The notes under the pieces: generated by a model
Databases searched by the model: none
Told to the model about the DNA's origin: nothing
What the model saw: only the letters and a program-made list of their open reading frames with translations
Position numbers and translations under genes: made by a program
Shown: positions 16,913 through 26,244 of the stretch, one piece after another
Layout: each line of letters starts with the position of its first letter
Position numbering within the stretch: the first letter of the stretch is position 1
NCBI RefSeq assembly: GCF_000979455.1
Contig: NZ_JJOY01000024.1
Span: 124,001-188,000, forward strand
Length of the DNA stretch: 64,000 bases
Direction: 5' to 3'
From: Methanosarcina sp. 2.H.T.1A.6
Lineage (GTDB): Archaea; Halobacteriota; Methanosarcinia; Methanosarcinales; Methanosarcinaceae

Positions 16913-17137
16913 TTAATAATGGACCGGATTAGAACCATACCTTGAACCATGTAGTTTTTCATCTTCTACTTTTATTTTATGCGATACAGTTTCACCAGTT
17001 GGTTTTTCATCTTCTACTTTTATTTTATGCCAACCACACAAACAGCAACCTTCGTTGTGATGCATGATGTGTTTTACAACACAAGCAAACCCTATTGTTG
17101 CTAAGATACAACCCGCTATTTTCATAAATTTATGCAC
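16913..17137 (-). CDS. Small membrane-anchored protein with internal tandem duplication
   Basis: 74 residues from a GTG at 17137 with GGAGTG 9 nt upstream. The N-terminal hydrophobic segment (FMKIAGCILATIGFACVV) is followed by a Cys/His-rich turn (HIMHHNEGCCLCGWHKIK) that could bind a metal or be an oxidised loop. Two copies of HKIKVEDEK, separated by seven residues, come from a 50-nt DNA duplication (units near 16955 and 17005). The last 15 residues run into repeat element C and may be a readthrough tail. No family recognised. Confidence 0.5.
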   Translation of the reverse strand: MHKFMKIAGCILATIGFACVVKHIMHHNEGCCLCGWHKIKVEDEKPTGETVSHKIKVEDEKLHGSRYGSNPVHY

Positions 17138-17228
17138 AATTATTCACTCCAATTTATTATTGTACCTTATCATTTATGAAGATACGCAAACAAGCAGACT
17201 TGTTAAATTTGCAACTGGTGGATTTTTA

Positions 17229-18407
17229 TTAACTTTGAACCTTCCATCCCCTGGTAGTTAAATTATTTGCATGTGCTATTCCTGTAATTGATGGTGCAGC
17301 ATTTCCAGTTAAATCTAAAGACCCGCCATGAGTATTATAAGAATCCAGTGTTTGGAGTACTCCATCTACTGCTGTTTGATTTAGTGAATTACGACTAGCA
17401 TTTAAATAAAGTAAACCAGGATCATTGGAAATATCTAAACTTGTGAGGTTATTTTTATAAATATTCACAGTACCTTTTCTACCAGCAGGGAAACAACCCG
17501 AAAAATTAGCAGTATTATACTGATTATTGGCTGATAGAACGCTTTTCAAATTTGTTGAAGTTAGGTGCAGAGTACCGCTTTGATTACCGTTCCATATATA
17601 AAAGTCTTTAAGGAGTGGAAACTGACTGACCGGAAACGTGCTGGTCATATGTGTGTTATCTCGAACACATATATGCCATATATGAGCCCCTGTAGTGCCC
17701 CAATTTATTGAATATGTTGAACTTCTCTGAGATGCTCCGCGAAGATCAGCCAGAGAAGGAGCTTCTGAGAGATCAAGATAAGAAATGTTGCAATTTTCAA
17801 GACAAAGCCTGGTCAGAGATGGAACGTTACGGAGTCTGATGGTAGCCAGTGATGTACAATAAAAACACTCAATCGTATGCAGTGCCGTGAAGTTATTGAA
17901 ATCCAGCGCAGTTATTGGATTATAACTCGAAGCCCATACCTGAAGGTATGGCGCAACATTTTCTAAACCAGTAACAGCTATTACATTCTGTTTTTTTAAA
18001 TTTTCTATTGTACTGGAACCTGGAGTTACTCCACCATCTGAACCATCATAACCTATATTGATCTTAGTTACTGCACTCCATGGTGTTACTACCAAAGTGT
18101 TTGCTCTTGTCCCTTTTGAACCAAAATTTACAGAAGGAGACTTAGAATCAGATGTTGAACCGTCACCAAATACCCATTGAATTTTAGGATTACCCGTAAC
18201 TGTGATAATTGGTGAAAATGATGAACCAGTAGTAACAAACGTAATATTTGCTTCAGGTGTTGGAGGTATCACCTTTGCATTTGCACTGGAGCTTGAATTA
18301 TTCTTATCCGAGTCTGAACTCGTACATCCCAGAGTAGAAACAACTAAAATAATTATGGCTAATAATCTTACAAATTTAATCTCATAAATTCTATGGGGAA
18401 ATCGCAT
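17229..18407 (-). CDS. Secreted lipoprotein with PKD-like N-terminus and leucine-rich-repeat-like C-terminus
   Basis: 392 residues. A signal segment (LLAIIILVVSTLGC) ends in a lipobox whose Cys begins the mature protein, followed by a Ser/Asn/Asp linker. Residues about 50-110 (NPKIQWVFGDGSTSDSKSPS) resemble a PKD fold with the WxFGDG motif. From about 140 on, repeated L..L.L..N patterns (NPITALDFNNFTALHTIECF, YLDLSEAPSLADLRG, LTSLDISNDPGLLYLNASRN) look like irregular leucine-rich repeats. It is probably anchored on the outer face of the cell membrane under the S-layer. Function and ligand unknown; it resembles secreted LRR proteins of gut-type or environmental bacteria as much as archaeal ones. 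ATG at 18407 with GGAGATC upstream. Confidence 0.8.
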   Translation of the reverse strand: MRFPHRIYEIKFVRLLAIIILVVSTLGCTSSDSDKNNSSSSANAKVIPPTPEANITFVTTGSSFSPIITVTGNPKIQWVFGDGSTSDSKSPSVNFGSKGTRANTLVVTPWSAVTKINIGYDGSDGGVTPGSSTIENLKKQNVIAVTGLENVAPYLQVWASSYNPITALDFNNFTALHTIECFYCTSLATIRLRNVPSLTRLCLENCNISYLDLSEAPSLADLRGASQRSSTYSINWGTTGAHIWHICVRDNTHMTSTFPVSQFPLLKDFYIWNGNQSGTLHLTSTNLKSVLSANNQYNTANFSGCFPAGRKGTVNIYKNNLTSLDISNDPGLLYLNASRNSLNQTAVDGVLQTLDSYNTHGGSLDLTGNAAPSITGIAHANNLTTRGWKVQS

Positions 18408-18902
18408 AACAGATCTCCTGATATTATTTACTTTGAGATTGTTTTTCTGAAAATTTACATTATTTTTGAATAAAGTGAGCTTAGGAAATACTTCACTTTT
18501 ACTAAATATTTATACCTTCTGCCCTAAAAATGTTTTCTTTTTATCTGTAGTTTTTTCTTTCTTCGGGTACTTCACTAATCAGTTGATATTACCCCGGAAC
18601 TCGAAAATGGAATCTTCCGTTTTTCTCTCTCCCACACAGGGCTGGAGTCTTCCTATCACCAGCTTCTCATTGGTCTCTTTTTTTGTCTGGAAGACCGCTC
18701 TCCTGCGTCGAGCAGCTGTACCAGTATTTTAAAATTGGTCCTCAGCGCAGCTAAAAGGACACGTACTGTTGCGATTACATCGCAACTCCCGGGAAATCTC
18801 CGATTTCCTGCGATCCCGAAGCAAAACACGGGAAGTACAACTCGGGTGGAACAAATCGGGCGATCATTTAAATATCGAAGGTGATATGTATAACAGGATA
18901 GG
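18408..18902. other. Intergenic region with a fragment of repeat element A
   Basis: About 500 bases between divergent genes. GAAGACCGCTCTCCTGCGTC followed by GAGC (18690-18713) is the 3' block of dispersed element A without its hairpin half. A GC-richer stretch (18750-18840) follows. No gene was found. Confidence 0.5.
18868..18875 (+). promoter_or_regulatory. Candidate TATA box upstream of the Rio2 gene
   Basis: TTTAAATA lies 28-35 nt before the ATG at 18903. Spacing of this size would place transcription start close to the start codon, giving a very short leader or leaderless mRNA; AGGATAGG directly precedes the ATG. Confidence 0.5.
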
Positions 18903-19949
18903 ATGATCGACGAAGTGCTAAAGGTTTTCAAAAAGATCGATGCAAAGGATTTCAGGATACTTACAGGCATCGAGACAGGGATGAAACATTTTGAGTGGGT
19001 GCCGATAGAAGAATTGAATAAGTACACTAAAATGCCTCTCGATAAGCTTGAATACAGGCTAAGAAAGCTTGTCCGGGATAAGCTTGTGGTCAGAACCACC
19101 CAGCCTTATGAAGGTTACCAAATTTATTTTGAGGGCTATGATGCCCTTGCTCTCAATTCCTTTGTGAAAAGGAGAAGCATTAGCGCCATAGGAGACGAGG
19201 TAGGAGTAGGCAAGGAGTCTGTCATCCTGGAAGCGATCCGGCAGCCTGAGCTTGCAATAGGGAAGCCTTCTCCGGTCATAATTAAATTCCACAGGGAAGG
19301 CAGAACCAGCTTCAAGCAAATAAAAAGAGTACGTGACCACATTGGGGAAAGAGAGCACTTTTCATGGATTTATGCTGCTCGTCTTGCTGCCCAGAGGGAG
19401 TATGAGATCATGACAAAGGTATACCCTCAGGTGTCTATCCCAAAACCTCTGGATCAGAACAGGCATGCAATTGTTATGGAGATTGCAAAAGGCAGCCTGC
19501 TCTCAAAAACAAAGCTTCTTAACGCTGAGTGGTATCTCGATGAGATTCTCAGGCAGGTAAAGATAACCTACTCGCTTGGAATCATCCACGCCGATTTAAG
19601 TGAATATAACATCTTTGTATCCGAAGACGGCGTCCAGCTCATCGACTGGCCTCAGTATATCACTCCTGCCCATCCTCATGCTGACGAAATTCTCGAAAGG
19701 GATGTTTCAAATGTACTGGTTCATTTTAATAGGAAGTATGGGATTAAAAGGGAGCTTGAAGAAGTAATTCGTGAAATTAAAAGTGGAGCAAGCTTAATCG
19801 GAGCAACTAAAGAAGAAGCAAGCAGAGACGAAGCAATTATAGAAGGAACACTTAAAAGGGGGGAAGGTCTAAATGAGGGGATCAGCGAAGAAAATAAAGA
19901 TAAAGAAAATGACAATAAAGAAGAAGCGTTCGGAGAAGAGAGGAATTAA
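18903..19949 (+). CDS. Rio2 serine/threonine kinase (ribosome maturation)
   Basis: 348 residues. The N-terminal winged helix (about 1-85) is characteristic of Rio2. The kinase domain follows with P-loop-like GDEVGVGKESVI, catalytic loop LGIIHADLSEYNIFV and metal-binding Asp in QLIDWPQYITPAHPHAD, matching the RIO-type short kinase lacking activation-loop subdomains. Archaeal Rio2 acts in late small-subunit maturation. The last 60 residues are a very acidic/charged tail (KDKENDNKEEAFGEERN) that varies in the family. ATG 18903 fits the family start. Convergent with the sensor kinase gene downstream. Confidence 0.95.
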   Translation: MIDEVLKVFKKIDAKDFRILTGIETGMKHFEWVPIEELNKYTKMPLDKLEYRLRKLVRDKLVVRTTQPYEGYQIYFEGYDALALNSFVKRRSISAIGDEVGVGKESVILEAIRQPELAIGKPSPVIIKFHREGRTSFKQIKRVRDHIGEREHFSWIYAARLAAQREYEIMTKVYPQVSIPKPLDQNRHAIVMEIAKGSLLSKTKLLNAEWYLDEILRQVKITYSLGIIHADLSEYNIFVSEDGVQLIDWPQYITPAHPHADEILERDVSNVLVHFNRKYGIKRELEEVIREIKSGASLIGATKEEASRDEAIIEGTLKRGEGLNEGISEENKDKENDNKEEAFGEERN

Positions 19950-20188
19950 AAGAAACAAATGAAAGATAAGTAAACTCAGATCGGATAAAGAAAATAACAG
20001 TTCTTTATCGTAATAATTTTTTATTGCGATAAATATTAGTATTTCGTAACTTGACTTCTCCTTCTGAGCGAGCTACAACAATGTCACATGTACCCAGGTC
20101 ACCCGAAGACCGTCTTCATCCTCTCACTTATGATTTCACTTATAATGTGAAGGGAATGGAGCGATTATCCGTTTATCAGTAAATCAAA

Positions 20189-23176
20189 TTATTTCTCTTT
20201 TACAGGCAATACAATTGTGAAAGTGCTCCCTTTTGTTACTTCACTTTTAACTTTTATTTCTCCACTATGCATCTCAACTAAATTCTTGACTATTGTCAGG
20301 CCTAATCCTGACCCGCCATACATTCTGGAAAGTGAAGAATCAATCTGTTTGAAGGGCTCAAAAATTATTTGTTGTCTATCTTCCGGAATTCCAATACCAT
20401 CATCCCCAACGGAAATTCTGATTGTGTTTCCTGATTTGTTTGCCACAACCTCTATGTGTCCATTCTCAGGAGTAAATTTCAGGGCATTGTTTACAAGATT
20501 ATAGAGAATTTGCTTGAACTTTATTTTATCTGCATATATATTCAGGTCCGCAGGTTTGGCTAAGAATTCCACGGATATGTTTTTGGAAGTCGCGAATGGA
20601 ATTGCGATATTTTTTACATCTTCAAAAATGTCTGCAACATGTACAATTTCAAATGATAATGAAATGTCTCGGGATTCTATTCTGGAAATATCGAGAATAT
20701 CATTGATCAAATTAAGAAGGTGGTTTCCACTTATTGAAATGTTTTTCAGGTACCTCAATTGCCTTTCATTAAGGGGCCCAAACATCTGAGCGAGCAGTAT
20801 ATCTGAATAGCCTATTACTGAATTGAGAGGCGTTCTCAGCTCATGGCTCATTGTTGCGAGGAACTCACTTTTGGTCCGGTTAGCCTCTTCCGCATGGATT
20901 TTCGCATCAATAAGGGCTTTTTCTGCCTCCGCCTTTTCAGTAACGTCTCTGAAACTCCATACGCGCCCTTTAATAATTCCATTGTTCATGAGTGGGGCCG
21001 ATAAGCTTTCAAATACCCTCCCATCTTTAAAATAAATATAAGACGTATTTGTTTCTTTTGAGCGGTAAAGGGCTTGGATCTTTGATAAATATTCTTTAGA
21101 ACATTTTACCTGGTCTGAACAGAAAGAAAGTAATTCGTCGTAATTTTTCATGTTAGCCAGGGCTTCGGGCATCCCCCACATTTTAACAAACTTTGAATTT
21201 GAAAAAAGGATTTTGTGGTTATTGTCGACAACAAAAATACCATCAACAGTTGATTCAAAAGTTGATTTCAAAATAGTGTCTCTATGTTGAATCTCCATTG
21301 AAGCTCGCTTTTGCTGAATTGCCAGTGCATAAATTGCAGCAACCTTTCTGATAGCTTCAAATTCAGAATCGGAATACCCATGTTTTGAATTTGCAAGGGA
21401 TATCTGTCCCATGATTTCATTTCCAACTACTGCAGGAAAACTTAAATAATTATTCAGTTTTATGTGCCCTTCAGGGGCTCCTCCTGAACCCGGGTGCATC
21501 TCCGGAGAATTTGTATAAAAGCCTTTTTTTGTGTTTAAAGCGTGGCCGAATAATTTGGGATAAAGGTCATCCGGCCCTCTTGGAAAAGAGATTTTTTTAT
21601 CGTTTTCATTAATGCTGCAACTTTCCATCATTCTGGTCAGAGTATGACATACGTTGTCACCGGTTTCGGGATCAATAGAAGAAACATATCCATGGTCGCT
21701 TCCTGTCAGTTCCTGAGAGGCTGAAAGGACAATGTTTGCAATTGTCTCAATGGAATTATTCGGGTCTATAAGGGCGTCTGCCAGTTCTGCCAACACCCTG
21801 TTGACAGCAAGTTCCCATTTTAATTTTTTTTCGGATTCTTTGTATTCAGTAATATCTGTGGAAAAAACAGCAAAGTGGGAGAACCGGTTAGAAGAATCAT
21901 AAACAGGGTAAAAGTTGTTGAGAAAATGGATTCCATCCCTTACATCTTCAAACTTGCATGATTTTCCTTCAGCTAAAACAACATCAAGTATTTTTTTTCG
22001 GTTAAATAAAATGTCTTCAGGAGTTATGTTGTATAGACTATTTCCAATGCATTCTTCTCGTGTGGTCTTTAGCCTCTTAGCTGCAGTTTCATTAATATAA
22101 TCAACTGTGCCGTCCGGTTTCAGGAGAATCGCAGATTCCGTAATAGCGTCCATCATTGAGCACAAAAGTTTTTCATTTTCGAGAGCTTTTCTTTCGGCTT
22201 TCTTCTGTGCTGTGATATCCTTGAAAACACAATGTGTCTGCTTGAAACTGCCGTTTTCGTCATATGCTATTTTTCCGTCAATAACAATACTGATCCTTTT
22301 ACCGTCCTTCCTTATCGCTTCACATTCAATGCCACGTATCTCTCCTTGTGACCCGTATCGAAGAAAATTATTTTTGAATTTTTCAGCGTCCTCAGGTGCG
22401 AAGAAATCTCCTGACCATTTTCCAACAACTTCTTCGTAGGAATAACCGAGGGTTTCAAGCCAGGTATTATTAACATCAATGAAATATCCATTTTCGTCCA
22501 GGGAGTGATAGCTCAGTGGAGCTTGCTGGAAAAGGAGTTTGAATCTGTTTTCAGCTTCGAGAAGTGCTTTTTCTGTCCAGATAGCCTGGATTTTTTTTGA
22601 AACATAGGCAGTAATCGTTTCTATGGCAGACACATTAGGAACTTTTTGCCCTTCCGGAACCAGAATGGAAATACTGCCAAAAATATTCTTTTCGTTAGAA
22701 AAGCCAATAACCTGAATGGAGCCGATATTGAGATTCTTTTCAATTTGTTTACAGGAATAGTAGGGCACTTTTTTTGCCAGCAAAGCATAAAGGCTATCTT
22801 TGAAATGTTCAAGTTTGCCGCTTTTAAAGAGCTGGAGGTTTAATTCCATATCTTTCGGCCTGAAAGATACGTCCTCAAGGCCCCTGCCAGGAATATCGGC
22901 AACCTTTTCTATTAAGCCCTCAAACCCTATCGCTGCTCTTATCCTTACAGCGTTTATGCTGCTATCATAGAGTGATACAATAACATAGCAGTCCTTATTC
23001 AATTTGTGAACGGCTTCCCCAACTAACTTACATATCCTGTCGGTGTCTTCGACCTGATAGGTTTCGATTAAAATGTCGTTAATGAGCTGAAGTTCATGTA
23101 AACGTTCATTATAATCAAATGTATTTGAACCACTTTCAGGTGATTTGTTATTAAAGGTTTCATCGTGGACGTTCAT
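20189..23176 (-). CDS. Soluble multi-sensor histidine kinase (GAF-PAS-PAS-GAF-PAS-HisKA-HATPase)
   Basis: 995 residues with no transmembrane segment. Order: GAF-like region (about 25-195), PAS (about 205-325, FKLLFQQAPLSYHSLDENGY), PAS (about 335-450), GAF (about 465-625, with GYSDSEFEAIRKVAAIYALA), PAS (about 635-750), HisKA with FLATMSHELRTPLNSVIGYS (phospho-acceptor His778) and HATPase with N box NLVNNALKFTPENG, G1 VGDDGIGIPEDR and G2 GGSGLGLTIVKNLVEMHSG. All kinase motifs are intact. It senses cytoplasmic signals of unknown identity and has no receiver gene beside it, which is usual for Methanosarcina. ATG 23176; the upstream 345 bases are AT-rich. Confidence 0.95.
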   Translation of the reverse strand: MNVHDETFNNKSPESGSNTFDYNERLHELQLINDILIETYQVEDTDRICKLVGEAVHKLNKDCYVIVSLYDSSINAVRIRAAIGFEGLIEKVADIPGRGLEDVSFRPKDMELNLQLFKSGKLEHFKDSLYALLAKKVPYYSCKQIEKNLNIGSIQVIGFSNEKNIFGSISILVPEGQKVPNVSAIETITAYVSKKIQAIWTEKALLEAENRFKLLFQQAPLSYHSLDENGYFIDVNNTWLETLGYSYEEVVGKWSGDFFAPEDAEKFKNNFLRYGSQGEIRGIECEAIRKDGKRISIVIDGKIAYDENGSFKQTHCVFKDITAQKKAERKALENEKLLCSMMDAITESAILLKPDGTVDYINETAAKRLKTTREECIGNSLYNITPEDILFNRKKILDVVLAEGKSCKFEDVRDGIHFLNNFYPVYDSSNRFSHFAVFSTDITEYKESEKKLKWELAVNRVLAELADALIDPNNSIETIANIVLSASQELTGSDHGYVSSIDPETGDNVCHTLTRMMESCSINENDKKISFPRGPDDLYPKLFGHALNTKKGFYTNSPEMHPGSGGAPEGHIKLNNYLSFPAVVGNEIMGQISLANSKHGYSDSEFEAIRKVAAIYALAIQQKRASMEIQHRDTILKSTFESTVDGIFVVDNNHKILFSNSKFVKMWGMPEALANMKNYDELLSFCSDQVKCSKEYLSKIQALYRSKETNTSYIYFKDGRVFESLSAPLMNNGIIKGRVWSFRDVTEKAEAEKALIDAKIHAEEANRTKSEFLATMSHELRTPLNSVIGYSDILLAQMFGPLNERQLRYLKNISISGNHLLNLINDILDISRIESRDISLSFEIVHVADIFEDVKNIAIPFATSKNISVEFLAKPADLNIYADKIKFKQILYNLVNNALKFTPENGHIEVVANKSGNTIRISVGDDGIGIPEDRQQIIFEPFKQIDSSLSRMYGGSGLGLTIVKNLVEMHSGEIKVKSEVTKGSTFTIVLPVKEK

Positions 23177-23521
23177 CCTATATTTATCTCTTCATTATTT
23201 ATATTTAAATATTCTTACTCAGTTAAAGGGCGATTTAAAATACTTTTTATCAATTTATAGTCATTTTTTTAGCTTAATTTAATAAATAGATCAAATATTT
23301 TGTTTTTATTCAAAATAGATCCTCAATTAAAAGGTTAATTCGCACAAAAATCTAGTTAAAGATATATTTTATACCTGAATAATTCAAATATTGATTAAAA
23401 TTTTAAGAATTAAAGTTAGCTGAGGCTAGAGAGCGGGACCTTATAGACTATGTCAATTTTATAAAATAAAGGTAGAAATCAGTTAAATATATATTCATCC
23501 AGAGATAAAATATAGGTGTTC
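23177..23521. other. AT-rich divergent promoter region
   Basis: About 345 bases between two divergent genes (sensor kinase and DUF460). It contains several TATA-like tracts (TTATTTATATTTAAATAT near 23195, and AGTTAAATATATATTC near 23481, about 35 nt before the DUF460 start) and no coding frame. Confidence 0.5.
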
Positions 23522-25507
23522 ATGCAAAACAGGATCATCTATGGAATTGATATCGCCCGGGGTTCCCCCAGGGCAAAGGAACTTCCTCGCTATGCTCTGG
23601 CTATCCTGAAGGACGGAGAAGTTTCCCATCAGAGTATGCTCCGCCGCCAGAAAATCTTTAATCTGATCCAGAGGGACAGGCCGGAGATAATAGCCGTTGA
23701 CAATATTTTCGAGCTTGCAGCTGACCGAAACGAGCTCCTTTCACTTATGGAACGCCTGCCTGATGGGGTAAAACTTGTTCAGGTCACAGGCGGGCTTCAC
23801 CCGGAACCTCTGGTCAGGATTGCGCGGAAGCAAGGGCTTTTCTTTGACCCCAAAAACCCTAATGACGAAGCTGAAACCTGTGCCCGGCTTGCAGACCTGG
23901 GGGTTGGGCATGAGGTATCTCTTTTTGAAGATATTACGAGAATTAAGGTCAGCAGAGCCCGTTCCCTCGGACGTGGAGGCTGGAGCCAGAACCGGTACGC
24001 AAGAAAAGTGCACGGAGCCGTGCTTCAGAGGAGTCGGGAGATTGAAGATACCCTCAAGGACCTTTCACGGGAAAAAGGTATCAGGTTCGATGCCGTAAAT
24101 ATAAAGGGGTTCGGAGGCTATGTGAGGTCCGAATTTACAGTCTATGCAAAGCGTGGAGAGATTCCAATACATCCTATGGCAAGCAGCGATGCGCAGGTAA
24201 GTGTGAGAAGTGTCGAACGCGACAAAATCCGTTATGTTCCCCTGAAGCCGAAGAATCCCGGGCGTAAATTCACAATCGTAGGGCTCGATCCGGGAACAAC
24301 CGTGGGAATAGCTATTCTTTCTCTCGATGGAGACCTCCTCTATTTGAAAAGCTTCAGGGGAATAGCTCCTGATGAAGTTGTCAAGCTTATTGCCGAATAC
24401 GGAAAACCTGCAGTAATTGCAAGCGATGTCACTCCAATGCCCGGCTCGGTTGAAAAAATCAGGAGGAGCTTTAACGCAGTCCCTGCAAGCCCTGGAATTG
24501 AAGTCTCTGCCGAAGAAAAAATTGCGCTTGGAAAAACCTTCGGCTACTCCAATGACCACGAAAGAGATGCATTAACTGCAGCTCTTCTCACCTACAGGAG
24601 TTACAAGAACGTCTTTACGCGAATTGAAAAGAAAGCTCCGGAAAATGCGGACCTTGAGCTGATAAAGCTTCATGTAATCCGCGGAGACTCAATAGAAGCT
24701 GCAATTGAAAAAGTCCGGGCTGCATCGATTGCTCCTGAAAAGCCAGGGACAAGGGCTGCTCCTGAAAAACCCGAGGAAAGGGTAGTTGACGAATCTCTCC
24801 TGAAAGTGAGAGAGACTGTCCAGAGGCAGGGAGAACAGATTCAGAACCTGCAGGATTATGTAGAAGAATTAAAAAAGTCACTAATTGCAAAAGATAGGAA
24901 AATCTCAAAGCTTGAGTCAAGGTTGAAAGGCTTCAAAAAGGAAGCTTACGGGGAAGTCCGGAAATCGAAAGAGGTCCAGATCCGGGACAGCACCATAGAG
25001 AACCTGAAAAAAGAGCTCAGCAATAAAAATAAAACCGTAAAAGAACTCAGGCGCAGGAGCAACAAACTGCGTAAAATCCAGAAAATGGAAATTCGAGGTG
25101 AAGGCACTCCTGTAAAGGTTATTGCAGCTTTTACAAAGGAATCAATTGCCGAAACAAAAGAAAAGTACGGGCTCAAGCCAGGAGATTTGGTTTTCCTGGA
25201 AAATCCAAGCGGAGGCGGTGCTGCAACAGCCCAGATCCTTGTGGAAGCAAAAGTTCGGGCAGTACTTATCCCGGAAGATATTTCGCATGCAGCAGAAGAG
25301 ACTTTTTTCAAGGGGGACGTGCCGGTCTTAAGGAATATCCCGCTTGAAAGGGCTGAAGATTTTGCAATGGCTGAGCCAGAAGGCCTTAAAGCTGCAATTG
25401 ATGCCTGGGAAAAAGAAGCCGGGGCAAAGCGCCACAAAGCCAAGGAAGACGAATTGCAGAGCCTCTTTGAAGAGTACAGAAGTGAGAGGCGGAGGGGCCT
25501 TGTTTAA
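23522..25507 (+). CDS. DUF460/COG2433 protein (predicted RNase H-like nuclease with coiled coil)
   Basis: 661 residues. The N-terminal segment begins RIIYGIDIARGSPRAKELPR. A second RNase H-like beta strand reads FTIVGLDPGTTVGIAILSLD with an acidic residue on the first strand. Later come AVIASDVTPMPGSVEKIRRS and SNDHERDALTAALLTYRSYK, giving the spaced acidic residues of an RNase H/RuvC-type fold. Residues about 420-525 form a long coiled coil (RETVQRQGEQIQNLQDYVEE), and a C-terminal domain follows. Widespread in archaea, with predicted RNA or DNA nuclease activity but no firm function that I can name. ATG 23522 with AGGTG close upstream; GTG 23516 is an alternative. Confidence 0.9.
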   Translation: MQNRIIYGIDIARGSPRAKELPRYALAILKDGEVSHQSMLRRQKIFNLIQRDRPEIIAVDNIFELAADRNELLSLMERLPDGVKLVQVTGGLHPEPLVRIARKQGLFFDPKNPNDEAETCARLADLGVGHEVSLFEDITRIKVSRARSLGRGGWSQNRYARKVHGAVLQRSREIEDTLKDLSREKGIRFDAVNIKGFGGYVRSEFTVYAKRGEIPIHPMASSDAQVSVRSVERDKIRYVPLKPKNPGRKFTIVGLDPGTTVGIAILSLDGDLLYLKSFRGIAPDEVVKLIAEYGKPAVIASDVTPMPGSVEKIRRSFNAVPASPGIEVSAEEKIALGKTFGYSNDHERDALTAALLTYRSYKNVFTRIEKKAPENADLELIKLHVIRGDSIEAAIEKVRAASIAPEKPGTRAAPEKPEERVVDESLLKVRETVQRQGEQIQNLQDYVEELKKSLIAKDRKISKLESRLKGFKKEAYGEVRKSKEVQIRDSTIENLKKELSNKNKTVKELRRRSNKLRKIQKMEIRGEGTPVKVIAAFTKESIAETKEKYGLKPGDLVFLENPSGGGAATAQILVEAKVRAVLIPEDISHAAEETFFKGDVPVLRNIPLERAEDFAMAEPEGLKAAIDAWEKEAGAKRHKAKEDELQSLFEEYRSERRRGLV

Positions 25508-25554
25508 GGCTCTTCTGATCTTAGTTCCAATTTTTCAGTAAACAGCACCACGAT

Positions 25555-26160
25555 TTATTTTCTGTCAAAGAAGACATTTTTCCCGGTCACACTCAGCGGA
25601 ATTCCAAAAGCAACATCTGCATCCAGCAAGCCTGAGACCCTTGCTGCTGCGCCAACTGAGTACATGATCCTGTTGTCAATGCAGAAGTCTTTGGCTTTTG
25701 CAGCAGCTGCGCCTACAGCAATCCCGAGGTCTGCATACTTGAGCATGCAGTTTGGGCCTTTGAACTCGGTTTCCACCTTCTTTGCGTTGAGCATCTCTTT
25801 GCAGGTAGCAAAACCACAGGCTCCGCAGTTTAAGCCTGCTGCCCCGCTGGCTTTGACTCCTATGAGGACAGCAGCTCCTGCGTTTCTGAGGTTTCCGGCA
25901 TCTCTTTTGAGGAAAGCAAAGCCTTCACCTTTTTCTTCCGCCAGCTTTTCCATTATCGAGGCAAGGATTTCAATATCATCTTTTTCAGCAAGGGCAGTTA
26001 TTATGTCGTCCACTCCTTTGGCTTTCGGGGCAGTCCGTGCAGCCAGGAGGATGCTCCTTGCAAGCATCTCTAGGACTTCGGATTCAGGATTGAGGATCAT
26101 ATTCAGGTAATTGGAACTCGCGAGGCTTAAGCATTTCGCAGGCTTTGTAAGAAGCCTCAT
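25555..26160 (-). CDS. DUF2148 ferredoxin-like domain protein
   Basis: 201 residues with the COG4739 pattern: a helical N-terminus (LARSILLAARTAPKAKGVDD), GAAVLIGVKASGAAGLNCGA, the Cys cluster LNCGACGFATCKEM plus GPNCMLKYADLGIAVG for an iron-sulfur cluster, and DFCIDNRIMYSVGAAARVSG. It is probably a redox or Fe-S-binding protein in anaerobes; its substrate is unknown. The start at ATG 26160 has GGAGAAGG upstream but adds 20 residues before MILNPESEVLEML; ATG 26100 would match the usual family start. The beta-CASP gene is immediately upstream on the same strand (84-nt gap), so the two may be co-transcribed. Confidence 0.88.
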   Translation of the reverse strand: MRLLTKPAKCLSLASSNYLNMILNPESEVLEMLARSILLAARTAPKAKGVDDIITALAEKDDIEILASIMEKLAEEKGEGFAFLKRDAGNLRNAGAAVLIGVKASGAAGLNCGACGFATCKEMLNAKKVETEFKGPNCMLKYADLGIAVGAAAAKAKDFCIDNRIMYSVGAAARVSGLLDADVAFGIPLSVTGKNVFFDRK

Positions 26161-26244
26161 CTATGTCTTACCCTTCTCCATACCTTATCCTCATTCATGT
26201 TTTATCCATTCCTCCCTTTCTTTCCTCTTTTTACTTTTCCTCAC

